DNA of 30,795 nucleotides from a virus. Each line of letters opens with the position of its first letter. Within the stretch, counting starts at the first letter, position 1. The notes under the pieces are model-generated. The model made no database searches. It had not been told where the DNA came from and saw only the letters and a program-made list of their open reading frames with translations. Below are positions 14,601 through 20,782 of the stretch, piece by piece. Where the stretch lies: IMG/VR virus record IMGVR_UViG_3300031565_000236, positions 1 to 30,795 of that record. One strand, given 5' to 3'. A program made the position numbers and the translations under genes.

Positions 14601-16142
14601 CAGGCCAACAACTTCGTTGGTCTGGGTACGTCCTCCAATGTGACATTGGGGACGCCGACATCGGACTCTTGGTTGCTTCCGGGCACCGGGATTCTCAATG
14701 TCTCGGGAGATGGGGCCTCTGGCGAAGCTGGGTTCCAAGGGTTCTACGTCCTGTCGTCCGATCCCATCGACGGTTCGGGTTCGGCCAACACCTCATGCCT
14801 CAACAACGGGTTGGGTCAAGATGGTGTCATCGGTCAGTCGTACCGAGACACCAAGACGGGGCTCGTGTTTACGATCCTGCAACGTGAGGGTGGAGCGATT
14901 TACCCAACCGGAGCCGGAGCGTACTTCACGTTCAACGTACTCAAGCTGACCACCACGGATGCCAACATCCCGGTCAACTCCATTCCGGGACTGGAACTGA
15001 CGGTGCGCAACACCGAAGGCTCCACCATCCCGACTGGGGACACGGCTTTGGTCGAAACCATTGAGAAGAATGGTCAAGAGCCTGCCGTGGGTGACAGCTA
15101 CTACGTCACGTACAACTACTCCAAGACCGAAGCGGACTTTGAGACCAAGTTGTTCACCAGCCAACGAGTGCTGGAGCGCGAGTACGGGCCCATCAACCCT
15201 GACTTCCCTTTGTCGTTGGCTGGCTTCTTGGCCTTTTCCAACGGTTCGGTACTTCTCGGAGCCAAGCAGGTTCCGAAGGTGCCGGGATCGAACCAGGCCA
15301 GTGTCCAGTCTTACCTGGATGCTCTGAACGATCTACGGGGCTCGTTGCCGGGCGGTGTCTTCCTTGACACCATCACCCCGCTTCGGGGAGACAGTTTGGA
15401 ACTGTTCCAAGCCTTGAGCCGCCACTGCGACATCCAGTCCAGTATCCGGTTCCGGGCTGAGCGGACGGGCATCATCGGTGTGTCTTCGGGCACGCAGATC
15501 AGTGATGTCGGTCCTATCGCCAACGCCATCAACAACACGCGCATCCGGCTCGTGTACCCGGACATCGTGTTCCTCACGATCACGGATGCGTTGGGCAACG
15601 AAAAGCAGTTCCTTGTGGATGGCACCTACTTGGCCTCCGCGATGTCAGGAAACCGAGCAACGCCGAGCATCGACGTTGCTACTCCGTGGACCCGAGCACG
15701 GCTCACCGGATTCGACCAACTCGCACGCAACTTGGATGCGGTCGAGCAGAATCAGGTGGCAGTACAAGGTGTCACGGTCATGGAGGATCGAAACCCGATC
15801 ATCCAGGTGCGCCAAGGACTTGCGACGAACATCGACAATGTTCTGACCAAGACCCCGACGGTCATCACCATTGCAGACGAAGTGCAGCGACAAGCCCGAG
15901 CAACCTTGGACCGATTCATCGGTATCAAGTTCTTGCCCGGTGTCCTGCAAGAGATCGAAGGTCAGCTTGCTTTCACCTTGAAGGCACTGAAGAACGCGGA
16001 AATCATCGCCGCGTACACTGGCGTACAGGCCAGCACCACGAATGACCCGACAACAGTTGAAGTCGAGGCTTTTTACCAGCCCGTTTTCCCACTTTTGTAC
16101 ATCATCGTGACGTTCAACTTGCGCAGCAACTTGGGCGGCTAG
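8688..16142 (+). CDS. giant contractile tail sheath protein (2484 aa) with internal repeat arrays
   Basis: The N-terminus (APPGVYTRTLFENPVQG, IPIFIGTGNEVL) and the C-terminal 400 residues (FLDTITPLRGDSLELF; TPWTRARLTGFDQLARNLD; RFIGIKFLPGV; final strand LYIIVTFNL) are those of a phage tail sheath, the outer tube that contracts at infection. Typical sheaths are about 400-900 residues; this is about 250 kDa. N-terminal inserts (about 115-540) hold three beta segments ending in YFFN or YYYN. Residues of about 844-1121 are a first repeat family and 1122-1658 a second. Core-like sequence resumes at about 1659 (YLEFVTGAALASDFC). The start is ATG 8688 with AAGAGGT 8 bases before it. A strong terminator follows. 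The repeats probably project from the tail surface, which is inference. The sheath call is secure. Confidence 0.92.
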   Translation: MPFPGSIYAPPGVYTRTLFENPVQGVLAGVRIPIFIGTGNEVLQQQDLEVIRGSSSSVDQQVPQEDETGRAVAEITATDQVVLGDFNGDRQRLQVRNFPIVSGDGSGSTATDPSTVLVTINGRPDVVLSVARADIGVIEIATAPQLGDDVRVTYFFNRTDTRTTDNVSNQITEGSAIINGAIGNLYQFTSETNVLSFQVDDDQNQQISVNFGTGGKSAATVVSLINGAAAGTSLVASTYENNFGDTAVRLSAARDILILQGTANGILGFTAGNSTSRNKVFFTFNGPIVDGTNGGITTTDPAKLVVRLDGVQIIPTSVDGATRAVTLPFAPEAGAQLTIEYFFNTWQDTFDYLANIGITQVLRCGIVPGNSDFIQGADFVLKDDKIVWGTSFLIGPGVTTPGAPEFGETQISGFLVDQRWFLAPTTPIVDTTVNPPLEGRQKFKLPLQPTTGNGRNNPLGQDAFLSVSNNRIDLATNNPNLVTAYWGFGVQDAIQRGAVRVIEVDGTEITLQSPVPVGADVFATFYYNILVDETYTLEVETSGPSGIGTYFIFDTNGNPVYTPKFGVKGPALTGVTIEFPSGSELTPDVHFEGSTSGPVEETITVAFADKDATLAKFTVRGEGPYELVSSASDRARFTIDSSPLAGGAAGIDLSSPNGITGLGFLASFLGSEIAYTDDSGKTTYDIIEGLNDQFSVSVDDVVISVTVPAANGVNADAYVEAINAEAKLALNKPFYTASSRFIATTVITAGEYDTFVMNYTGVTAGASGPVTVVVPAGVYVSPASFAAAVNTATGTAVSALPAAFDGLDVEVTANANGQLQFSLCAADGDLGTFASGTVINSTGGILGDTVSIGGVDWTGALTQAPGSLTWDTGQARSTAIPSGVQPGDTITLDGGSGPVVLTAAEGVAPPGFFDCGVRATGDITLNGPLPILGSVVPVADTIIIDGVTLTAVEGAPAAGEFDAGTRSAGTATLAAVQYGDTVTVNTTAIGGGPVTLTASTSQLPGGLDFNAGTASTGTVTLLGVRPAYLANPADVLLINGVPLTAVEGAPAVDEYDAGTRSTGSITQSVYALGAPVVGTKENDTVVIDGVTLTAQVNGTGGGAGTLTWEAGTQATTTISVITDPATASITIDWAGSGGPFVLTANATPSNTPGTYGGDPAGVDPSAIATNIRDAINDATNFGGVLAAAVTASVAGTVVTLTFNQPGAIGNGPTVVVGDATLVTAGAFGSVVAGVGDETTAATSLEAAINDSLNFPAGQIFADPAAGGVVTIHATNPGIAGDSISLVTTGVDIVLAAMAGGVGTDQTAADNMVAAIVLLANSFDTIVSAGNGGGTTTTVTLTAVTPGLVGDSITLSVTPPSASGRLTISGVTLTGGVGDDISAASSLVAAFNDPGNGLATYLYADNAGGTLADVLVTAITPGIAADGVSTVENTGATRLTWGGFATLTGGAGTDTTAAISLDAAIGLSLTSVTSVQAANVCNLTAVTPGNVGNAIALSSSDPVREALSGATMSGGIGTNLTVATSLVTAINLPANGLSVDVAAANAGGTVTTVTVWDLVPGVAGNTDTIASSTGVRLPVTAGGFFTGGLSAIPVSNNMVTAFNDPAAGVAVTTDNVGGTSTTITITADVPGPNGNLITLASSNGGRLPVSAATLTGGVGLGGGYLEFVTGAALASDFCILAGISSDVLPGFEQTKLISGDIVRRFSVAGTSGRLIYDRLILRNRLVPGSGSVHPASQVAQTQLQIEGTNAASQTGLQSGGTGLAGAQATVTSATLFGEVGFKDGQVPTGTYADARDGQIQVEFFQQGGVQNQNNVFKANIDGIPFTVVFTDATGVGIPIGGSANVPLGPITVPNTVLAQIQAEAVAQGLAPGIVQIEGAGLRLVSQLDDTNSAVTIEAGNANDVLGFSEGATSTRTTVQPEVVASALMAHANAAISDIYLDYSNPDSTYFADQALAGVELDSSASEFLYIQSQANNFVGLGTSSNVTLGTPTSDSWLLPGTGILNVSGDGASGEAGFQGFYVLSSDPIDGSGSANTSCLNNGLGQDGVIGQSYRDTKTGLVFTILQREGGAIYPTGAGAYFTFNVLKLTTTDANIPVNSIPGLELTVRNTEGSTIPTGDTALVETIEKNGQEPAVGDSYYVTYNYSKTEADFETKLFTSQRVLEREYGPINPDFPLSLAGFLAFSNGSVLLGAKQVPKVPGSNQASVQSYLDALNDLRGSLPGGVFLDTITPLRGDSLELFQALSRHCDIQSSIRFRAERTGIIGVSSGTQISDVGPIANAINNTRIRLVYPDIVFLTITDALGNEKQFLVDGTYLASAMSGNRATPSIDVATPWTRARLTGFDQLARNLDAVEQNQVAVQGVTVMEDRNPIIQVRQGLATNIDNVLTKTPTVITIADEVQRQARATLDRFIGIKFLPGVLQEIEGQLAFTLKALKNAEIIAAYTGVQASTTNDPTTVEVEAFYQPVFPLLYIIVTFNLRSNLGG
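11334..12050 (+). repeat. repeat family A inside the sheath (5 units of 41-56 aa)
   Basis: Tandem protein repeats start at sheath residues 883, 935, 976, 1032 and 1081 and end near 1121. The consensus is roughly D-T-I-x-I-D-G-V-x-L-T-A-V-E-G, then P-A-x-x-E-(F/Y)-D-A-G-T-R-S-x-G. Units at 935 and 1032 are the closest pair (ING/IDG...LTAVEGAPA...DAGTRS). A more diverged copy precedes the array at about 844-882. The pattern suggests small beta modules. The DNA copies are diverged, so the array is not a recent duplication. Confidence 0.8.
12393..13661 (+). repeat. repeat family B inside the sheath (6 units of 65-75 aa)
   Basis: Units begin at sheath residues 1236, 1303, 1378, 1452, 1517 and 1590 and end at 1658. 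Each runs from a T/D-x-x-T-A-A-x-S-L-x-A-A-I-N-D helix-like start, through A-x-N-A-G-G-T-x-T-x-V-T-V-T-A and P-G-x-x-G-N-x-I-x-L, to a closing T-L-T-G-G-V-G. A longer diverged unit (1122-1235) precedes the array. Lengths vary by up to 10 residues in loops, and the last GGVG joins the sheath core. One unit (1452) lacks the AGGT strand segment. Confidence 0.85.
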
Positions 16143-16167
16143 TCGATTCGATCTGAGCTACGGCTCA

Positions 16168-16206
16168 CAGGCCCCAGTTCCTTCGGGAACGTGGGGCCTG
16201 TTTTAT
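16168..16206 (+). terminator. strong intrinsic terminator after the sheath gene
   Basis: CAGGCCCCA pairs with TGGGGCCTG, and an inner GTTCC pairs with GGAAC around a TTCG loop, with one bulged G at 16191; TTTTATT follows at once. It lies 25 bases after the sheath stop. This is a textbook Rho-independent terminator on the + strand. Confidence 0.9.
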
Positions 16207-16230
16207 TGTGGGGGCTGGGTAAAGTGACGA

Positions 16231-16611
16231 GTGCCCCTGATAGAACGAAAAGACCTATTTTCGGGGTTCATGTTCACGATGGATGCGTGCATCGATCCCT
16301 CCGAAGCGCACAGGCTGGAGGACACGAGTTGTTGGGACGAAGGCACACACTCCGAGTTACTCAAACTAGCGGGGCTCACTTGGATGGATGGCAGCTTCGT
16401 AGACGCCAAAGAAGAACCCGCGGGATACCGTTGGATGGAAATGGCTCAAGAGGGCCATGTGGTCTTCCGAGTTCTCCGAGGTCAGTCCCGTTTCGTTTGT
16501 GACATATTTAGTCACAACGAGTTTGACTACAAACCCGTCGAAGCTTTCCTGCGAGAGTGTTTTTTTGTGAAAACGGCTTCAACCCACTGGGTACGACGGG
16601 TTTGGTCTTAG
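16231..16611 (+). CDS. orphan small protein in the sheath-tube insert
   Basis: The 126-residue product is acidic and aromatic-rich and I do not recognise it. The frame starts at GTG 16231, soon after the sheath terminator; an in-frame ATG at 16270 (MFTMDACIDP) is an alternative start and neither has a strong ribosome site. The middle (LAGLTWMDGSFVDA, HVVFRVLRGQSRFVCDIF) suggests mixed alpha/beta structure. Its stop overlaps by 4 bases the stop of a convergent minus-strand gene. Because it follows a terminator, it would need its own promoter or read-through. Position between sheath and tube, where most myophages have nothing, suggests an accessory insertion. Confidence 0.5.
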   Translation: MPLIERKDLFSGFMFTMDACIDPSEAHRLEDTSCWDEGTHSELLKLAGLTWMDGSFVDAKEEPAGYRWMEMAQEGHVVFRVLRGQSRFVCDIFSHNEFDYKPVEAFLRECFFVKTASTHWVRRVWS

Positions 16612-16934
16612 CGGACGCAGATGTTGATGCCGTCGAACCCTTTGGAGGGGTGGAAGCCATCAGGACAGCCTTCAGCGGTAGGGGCAACCTGACAAAAGCC
16701 GTAATCGCCGTCATCAGAGGGTGCGAGGTCGCAGACCGCTGGGTGGCCGTCAGGACCCGCAGGACAGTCTGAGTGCTGTGAGCAGAAGGTATTGGGAGTA
16801 CAGGCGCCGTCTTCACAGAGAAGCCCCTCAGAGCATCCTTGAGCTTCGACGCAGGGCTCATAGACACCAGGCAGTGGCGAAGCGACTGCGGTGAGCATCT
16901 GGAGGACCAGGAGGGCTGTGGTGAACATCAGCAT
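16608..16934 (-). CDS. secreted cysteine-rich protein (moron candidate)
   Basis: This is the only minus-strand gene with good support. The 108-residue product opens with a signal peptide (MLMFTTALLVLQMLTAVAS, cleavage probably near residue 19) and then has ten cysteines in motifs such as GCSEGLLCEDGAC and CSQHSDCPAG, expected to make disulfides outside the cytoplasm. Cys-rich proteins of this style are common among exported proteins of Myxococcota-like bacteria. The start has AAAAGG 5 bases upstream on the minus strand. It runs against the surrounding operon and converges with the orphan + gene, which is the usual arrangement of a moron: a self-contained gene that may alter the lysogen or host surface. 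The function is unknown. Confidence 0.72.
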   Translation of the reverse strand: MLMFTTALLVLQMLTAVASPLPGVYEPCVEAQGCSEGLLCEDGACTPNTFCSQHSDCPAGPDGHPAVCDLAPSDDGDYGFCQVAPTAEGCPDGFHPSKGFDGINICVR

Positions 16935-17022
16935 CGTACCTTTTACACAGGATCAGAGGGATATCTACCTGCGGGGGTAGCGCGTTCCCGGTAGTCACTC
17001 TATAGCCTCCCGAATTGTAGGA

Positions 17023-17045
17023 GGGGATCCTTCGATCCCCATTTT
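17023..17045 (+). terminator. perfect hairpin with short T run upstream of the tube gene
   Basis: GGGGATC and GATCCCC form a perfect 7-bp stem with a CTTC loop, followed by ATTTT. It may be a + strand terminator that insulates the tube unit from read-through, or a structured 5' leader of the tube mRNA. CCTCC/GGAGG just before it (17007-17025) could form a competing hairpin. Confidence 0.5.
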
Positions 17046-17090
17046 GCGCGGTTTTCGGCCTCCGGGTCAACCGCTAGGAGAGTTGCCCAC

Positions 17091-17876
17091 ATGGCTAATG
17101 ATGATCTCAATCCTAGTAATGGACTACAAGGCTCCAGCTACGTCTACGACTATGGGACAAGCCCCCAGACTCGTACCGCAGTGAGCCAGAAGGTCCGTAT
17201 CCTGACCCCGGCTTACGGCAGCGACGCAGGGACACTGCTTCAGATGGGCGTGCTGAGTTCCTTCAGCCCCACTGAGTCCCGTACTGTCGATGAGAACCGT
17301 GGTATCGGTTTCGGCGACCAGATCGCGGAGTTGGTGCCCAGCATCACGACCGCGATGACGGCCGACTTTGAGCGCGCCCTGCTCTACCTGGCGAACTTGT
17401 GGCAAGCCACAGGCTACGCAGGTGGTGTCAGCGGTCCAGTGCGCTCCATTCGCCATCACCGCTGGCCCTTCGATGTTGAGATGCAGTTGGTCTTTTCGAC
17501 GTTGGCTGATGTCCAGTTGTCGGGTCAGTCCGGCGTTGGCTTCAACGGAGCTGGTGGCGCGTTCGACGGTGGTGTCAAGGAGATCAAGTACCCCACGGTC
17601 ACAAACGACCCCAACAACAACCCAGGAGACCTTCGTGGCCACACGGCCATCATCACGTTGTACGAGGCGTGCTGGTTTACTGGATGGTCGCTCACCCAGT
17701 TGTCGAAGGACTCGGGTATGTTGATGGAGAGTGGCGCCGTCATCATCAGCGATCAGCACGATTTCAGTTCTGATTACGGGGAGTTCCTGGCAACAGGCAA
17801 CGATCCAACCATCGGACAGCTTGGTTCCGTCCGTTTCACGGGCAGCCAGGCAACCGGCGGCACGCCCCTCGTTTAA
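17091..17876 (+). CDS. tail tube protein
   Basis: The 261-residue product sits right after the sheath unit and contains ENRGIGFGDQIAELVPS (about 67-83), a segment typical of inner tail tube proteins of large SPO1-like and jumbo myophages, followed by mixed strands and a helix. Tube proteins stack as hexamer rings inside the sheath. The start is ATG 17091 with AGGAGAG 8 bases upstream, the best ribosome site in the window, consistent with high expression. The C-terminal third has YEACWFTGWSLTQLS and a final Thr/Gly-rich tail. The gene has its own leader and a terminator behind it. Tube identity rests on gene order and this motif; I am fairly sure. Confidence 0.8.
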   Translation: MANDDLNPSNGLQGSSYVYDYGTSPQTRTAVSQKVRILTPAYGSDAGTLLQMGVLSSFSPTESRTVDENRGIGFGDQIAELVPSITTAMTADFERALLYLANLWQATGYAGGVSGPVRSIRHHRWPFDVEMQLVFSTLADVQLSGQSGVGFNGAGGAFDGGVKEIKYPTVTNDPNNNPGDLRGHTAIITLYEACWFTGWSLTQLSKDSGMLMESGAVIISDQHDFSSDYGEFLATGNDPTIGQLGSVRFTGSQATGGTPLV

Positions 17877-17892
17877 GTTTGCGCTTGGGTTT

Positions 17893-17914
17893 GGTTTCTG
17901 GACCCCCAGAAACC
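17893..17914 (+). terminator. 9-bp hairpin just after the tube gene
   Basis: GGTTTCTGG and CCAGAAACC form a perfect 9-bp stem around ACCC, 16 bases after the tube stop. No T run follows, so it probably works with the next hairpin, or protects the mRNA 3' end. Confidence 0.5.
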
Positions 17915-17925
17915 AGCCCATCGTG

Positions 17926-17951
17926 CCTTCTTCTTTTGGAGGAAGGTTTTT
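17926..17951 (+). terminator. intrinsic terminator of the tube unit
   Basis: CCTTCTTC pairs with GAGGAAGG (one G-T pair) around TTTTG, and TTTTT follows directly at 17947-17951. This fits a Rho-independent terminator on the + strand. It is the second of two tandem hairpins after the tube gene. Confidence 0.75.
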
Positions 17952-18162
17952 GTCCAACCGAGCAATCGGTGGTGCGTTTCACACGCAAAATAGATGTAAA
18001 TCGAAACAAACAGATAGACCCTTTTGTGCTGTGCCCCCTCCTTCCCGTTTCGTTGATTCGGGGATGGTCAAATTGAAATTGAAATGGAACCGCATACATG
18101 GGCATCTTTTTGCGCTGTGAAATCAAACCGCCGACTTGCTCCGCACACCAGTGGAGACAGTC
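17952..18162 (+). promoter_or_regulatory. leader region before the tail-assembly operon
   Basis: There is no supported gene in this stretch. It begins with a small ACCGA-GCAA-TCGGT hairpin (17957-17970). CAAAATAGA (17986-17994) and AACAAACAGATAGACC (18005-18020) resemble the paired elements before the sheath gene, here 10 bases apart. A locally A/T-rich stretch (18066-18085, with two direct copies of ATTGAA) could hold a promoter, but no convincing -35/-10 pair is visible. The ribosome site GGAGAC lies 6 bases before ATG 18163. Confidence 0.4.
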
Positions 18163-19536
18163 ATGCAGGTCAACCTACAAGCCCTAGAACGATCCCTCGC
18201 CAAAATTGAGGAGGTCGGTAAAGACGAACTACCGTTCGAAGCGAACGGAGTCGCCCTTGTTCTTCGATCCCTCCTTCCTTCGGAAGAGGAGATCATTGAT
18301 GCTTATGCGCGTGTAGCGTACACCGCAGATCTCAGTGAGTTCGAAATTGATCTTCCTGAAGTTCCCGTCGATAAGGATGACGACGATGACGACGACGGCG
18401 ATCCGCTCGCCATCATCCGACACCGCATTTGGTTAGACCGGCTTCGTCAAGCGACACTTGGCTGTGCCATTGTTGAGATTGACGGCCAGGATCTCCGAGG
18501 CGTTGATTATCTGGAAACAGGTGAAGTTGACGACAACGGCAACTCCGTTTCGGTTCTAAAACGAGATTGGGTGAGGGGGTTGATCACTCGTTGGACACGA
18601 CCTGTTCTCACTCAGATGTTCGCTACCTACAGCGAACTGATGGACAAGATCAATCTCAAGGCATCCAAACTTGTTCAGTTCGATACTGCCGATATCGAAG
18701 AGGAGCTTCGCCGACTTCGGGTACGTCTCGCGGATTTGGAGCTTCATAAGGCTAAAGCAGCAGAACCGGCCCTTCGTACAAAAGTGGATCCGCCCACGGC
18801 TCAAAAAAATGCCGAACGGGCTAACCAAGGTACGGCGGGTCAAATGGACCGTTTGGCGGACCACACTGTTCAGAAACAGGAAGAGGCGCGGCACGAAGAG
18901 GAGGAAGAAGCCTATCTTCCGGGCCCCTCACCTCAGCCGGCTCCTGAGCAATCCCAATCACCCACACAACCGCCTGTTCGACGCTCCTCGATCCCGACGC
19001 CCCAACAGCACGCGCCACAGCAGCGAGCATCAGAGCAAGACCCGGATCGGATTCCTGATCCGTATGATGGAAACTCCATCTATGACCCGGCTGACGGGGA
19101 TGACGCCATCGCTGCGGAAAACGCCAGGCAAGAAGCGATGTACCGTCGGAAGCTTCAACGTGATGCGGCGATGAAGGCGGAGCGTGAAGCGTCTCAAGCC
19201 AAAGCAGCAGAGCAAGGTAAAACGCTTATCTCAGGGCAGGCACGTCGTCCGTCAGCGGCACCTCCAGGGGGAGCGGTCTCAGTGGGTCAACCGGCCCAGC
19301 GTGCTCCTTTGAATCAGGAGCCCGCTGTTGTTGCGACACCAAACCAACAGATCCAGCGAGGTGCTCCGACGCCCACGACTCCGAAGCCCAGTGGGAAAAT
19401 GGGGAACGTCGATGTGTACCGTCAGCCCACTACGACGTTGGAGCGAAGAGGGCCTCCGACGGAACTGGACAAGATCCAGATCGACACGGGGTCCACTTCC
19501 CGTAACCCGAGGTTCAAACCCGCCAACGAAGACTAA
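18163..19536 (+). CDS. tail-assembly chaperone-position protein with disordered C-terminal half
   Basis: The 457-residue product lies between the tube and tape-measure genes, where tail assembly chaperones are encoded. Residues 1-185 look folded: helices, DELPFEANGVALVLRSLLPSEEE, a run of seven Asp at 72-78, then a helical part ending LRRLRVRLADLELHKAKA. From about 230 to the end the chain is Pro/Gln/Ala-rich and probably disordered, closing with VDVYRQPTTTLERRGPP and TSRNPRFKP. The frame opens earlier (TTG 18136), but ATG 18163 has the ribosome site. Its stop overlaps the next start as TAATG. I see no frameshift site that would join the two products as in lambda G-GT. The role is inferred from position. 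Confidence 0.6.
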   Translation: MQVNLQALERSLAKIEEVGKDELPFEANGVALVLRSLLPSEEEIIDAYARVAYTADLSEFEIDLPEVPVDKDDDDDDDGDPLAIIRHRIWLDRLRQATLGCAIVEIDGQDLRGVDYLETGEVDDNGNSVSVLKRDWVRGLITRWTRPVLTQMFATYSELMDKINLKASKLVQFDTADIEEELRRLRVRLADLELHKAKAAEPALRTKVDPPTAQKNAERANQGTAGQMDRLADHTVQKQEEARHEEEEEAYLPGPSPQPAPEQSQSPTQPPVRRSSIPTPQQHAPQQRASEQDPDRIPDPYDGNSIYDPADGDDAIAAENARQEAMYRRKLQRDAAMKAEREASQAKAAEQGKTLISGQARRPSAAPPGGAVSVGQPAQRAPLNQEPAVVATPNQQIQRGAPTPTTPKPSGKMGNVDVYRQPTTTLERRGPPTELDKIQIDTGSTSRNPRFKPANED

Positions 19537-20780
19537 TGGAACTGAGACAGACATCGGAGAAGCAGCGCGCTGAGATCTACACGGATCTTCGGTCACTGGT
19601 CTACCCTGGGTTTTTGACCCACGCCGTTACGGTGAATGGGGTCCGTGCTTCATTGCGCACGTTGACTCAATCGGACATGTTCCTTCTCCGACACCGTACC
19701 AGCGAGATGTCTTTTGTGACAAAAGACTGGATGAACTGGGTGATTGCGTCTTCGGTTTGGCTTTTGGATGGCCAAGTCGTGATGGGAAGCCCCAGTGTTC
19801 AGCACTCCATCTATGAGACGGTTTCCCGTCTCCCTAAAATGTTCCGAGAGGATCTGTTTTCGATTTTCACTTCTTTGATGATCCGAGTAAATAAGGCGCT
19901 GGATCGGTTGGAGTCGTTCCTTTACGAAAAGGAATCTCGGTTCATGTGGAGCACGGAAGGGGTGCGGATGTTCGACGTGCCCCCGTTTGCAGGAGCAGTC
20001 CCGCTTCAACTGAACTCGATCCAGAAGTCTTGGGTGTCCTTCAACCAGTACGAAGACAAGCGCCAAGAGCGCAAGTTTTGGTGGGGCCTTTCCAAATTCA
20101 TCGTTCAGCCTCATGCGCCCAAAGGCATCCAGAAACTCAACAAAGCAGAAGAGACCGAAGAGGGGAACGAGGAGAGTCGCCGGCAACGGTTGATGGACCT
20201 GACTTATTGGAAAGCCCAGGGCGCCGTCATTGGAGATGAGGAGAAGACCCGGATTCTCAAAACCCACACAGGTGTGGTTCGGGCTGAAACCAAACAAGAC
20301 CTTGAGCAAGAGATGGCTGACTGGGTATCCGGCAAAAAGGATTTCCACGACGGGGCAATTGATTTCGTCAAAGCCAAGATCAAGGGAGAAGTTGAGGGAC
20401 GCCGTGAAGCGGAAGAAGCCCGTATTGCGTCTATACAAACTGCTTTAGAGGAGGATGGGATCGACGAACCCGCATTCGCACCGCTCATGGGAGAAGCAGC
20501 CGAAGCAGTCAAGCGCCGTATGGTCGGGAAACGAGTTGCAACCGTCGTGTATGACGACACCCACAACTCCGCCTACGACAAATACATCAAGAACAACCCT
20601 GATGTGGGTGTCCTTGGTGTGGATGAGCACGGCAACATCAAAGCTTCCGAAGAGGTGGTGAAAAACGCTGAGGCGCTTCTTGGGCTTTTGGTCAAACCAG
20701 ATGACCAAAAGAACCAGACAGGTGAGTTGGACAAACAGGTCCAGGCTCGTGCCGCTAAGCTACGAGGAGGGGGTAGCTAG
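19536..20780 (+). CDS. second chaperone-position tail protein
   Basis: This 414-residue, mostly helical protein starts in a TAATG overlap with the gene before it and ends 2 bases before the tape measure start. Residues of about 25-180 appear to be one globular helical domain with many Trp and Phe (LVYPGFLTHAVTVNGVRASL; WMNWVIASSVWLLDG; RKFWWGLSKFIV). After about 200 it is highly charged and helical, with likely coiled coil, and ends RAAKLRGGGS. Comparable two-gene sets before the tape measure exist in large SPO1-like phages. The family was not identified; tail assembly is inferred from position. Confidence 0.6.
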   Translation: MELRQTSEKQRAEIYTDLRSLVYPGFLTHAVTVNGVRASLRTLTQSDMFLLRHRTSEMSFVTKDWMNWVIASSVWLLDGQVVMGSPSVQHSIYETVSRLPKMFREDLFSIFTSLMIRVNKALDRLESFLYEKESRFMWSTEGVRMFDVPPFAGAVPLQLNSIQKSWVSFNQYEDKRQERKFWWGLSKFIVQPHAPKGIQKLNKAEETEEGNEESRRQRLMDLTYWKAQGAVIGDEEKTRILKTHTGVVRAETKQDLEQEMADWVSGKKDFHDGAIDFVKAKIKGEVEGRREAEEARIASIQTALEEDGIDEPAFAPLMGEAAEAVKRRMVGKRVATVVYDDTHNSAYDKYIKNNPDVGVLGVDEHGNIKASEEVVKNAEALLGLLVKPDDQKNQTGELDKQVQARAAKLRGGGS

Positions 20781-20782
20781 CG

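Noticed and set aside
17879-18076. 65-residue + frame after the tube gene
   Set aside because: It needs a TTG start two bases after the tube stop and crosses two terminator-like hairpins.
18804-18810. A AAA AAT slippery heptamer in the chaperone-position gene, possible lambda G-GT type frameshift
   Set aside because: A -1 slip meets a stop after four codons (TAA 18822-18824), giving only a truncated product and no fusion with the next gene.
19506-19536. Possible -1 frameshift joining the two chaperone-position genes
   Set aside because: The second gene is in the -1 frame and open from 19506, but no canonical slippery heptamer lies in the right phase; TAATG coupling explains the junction.
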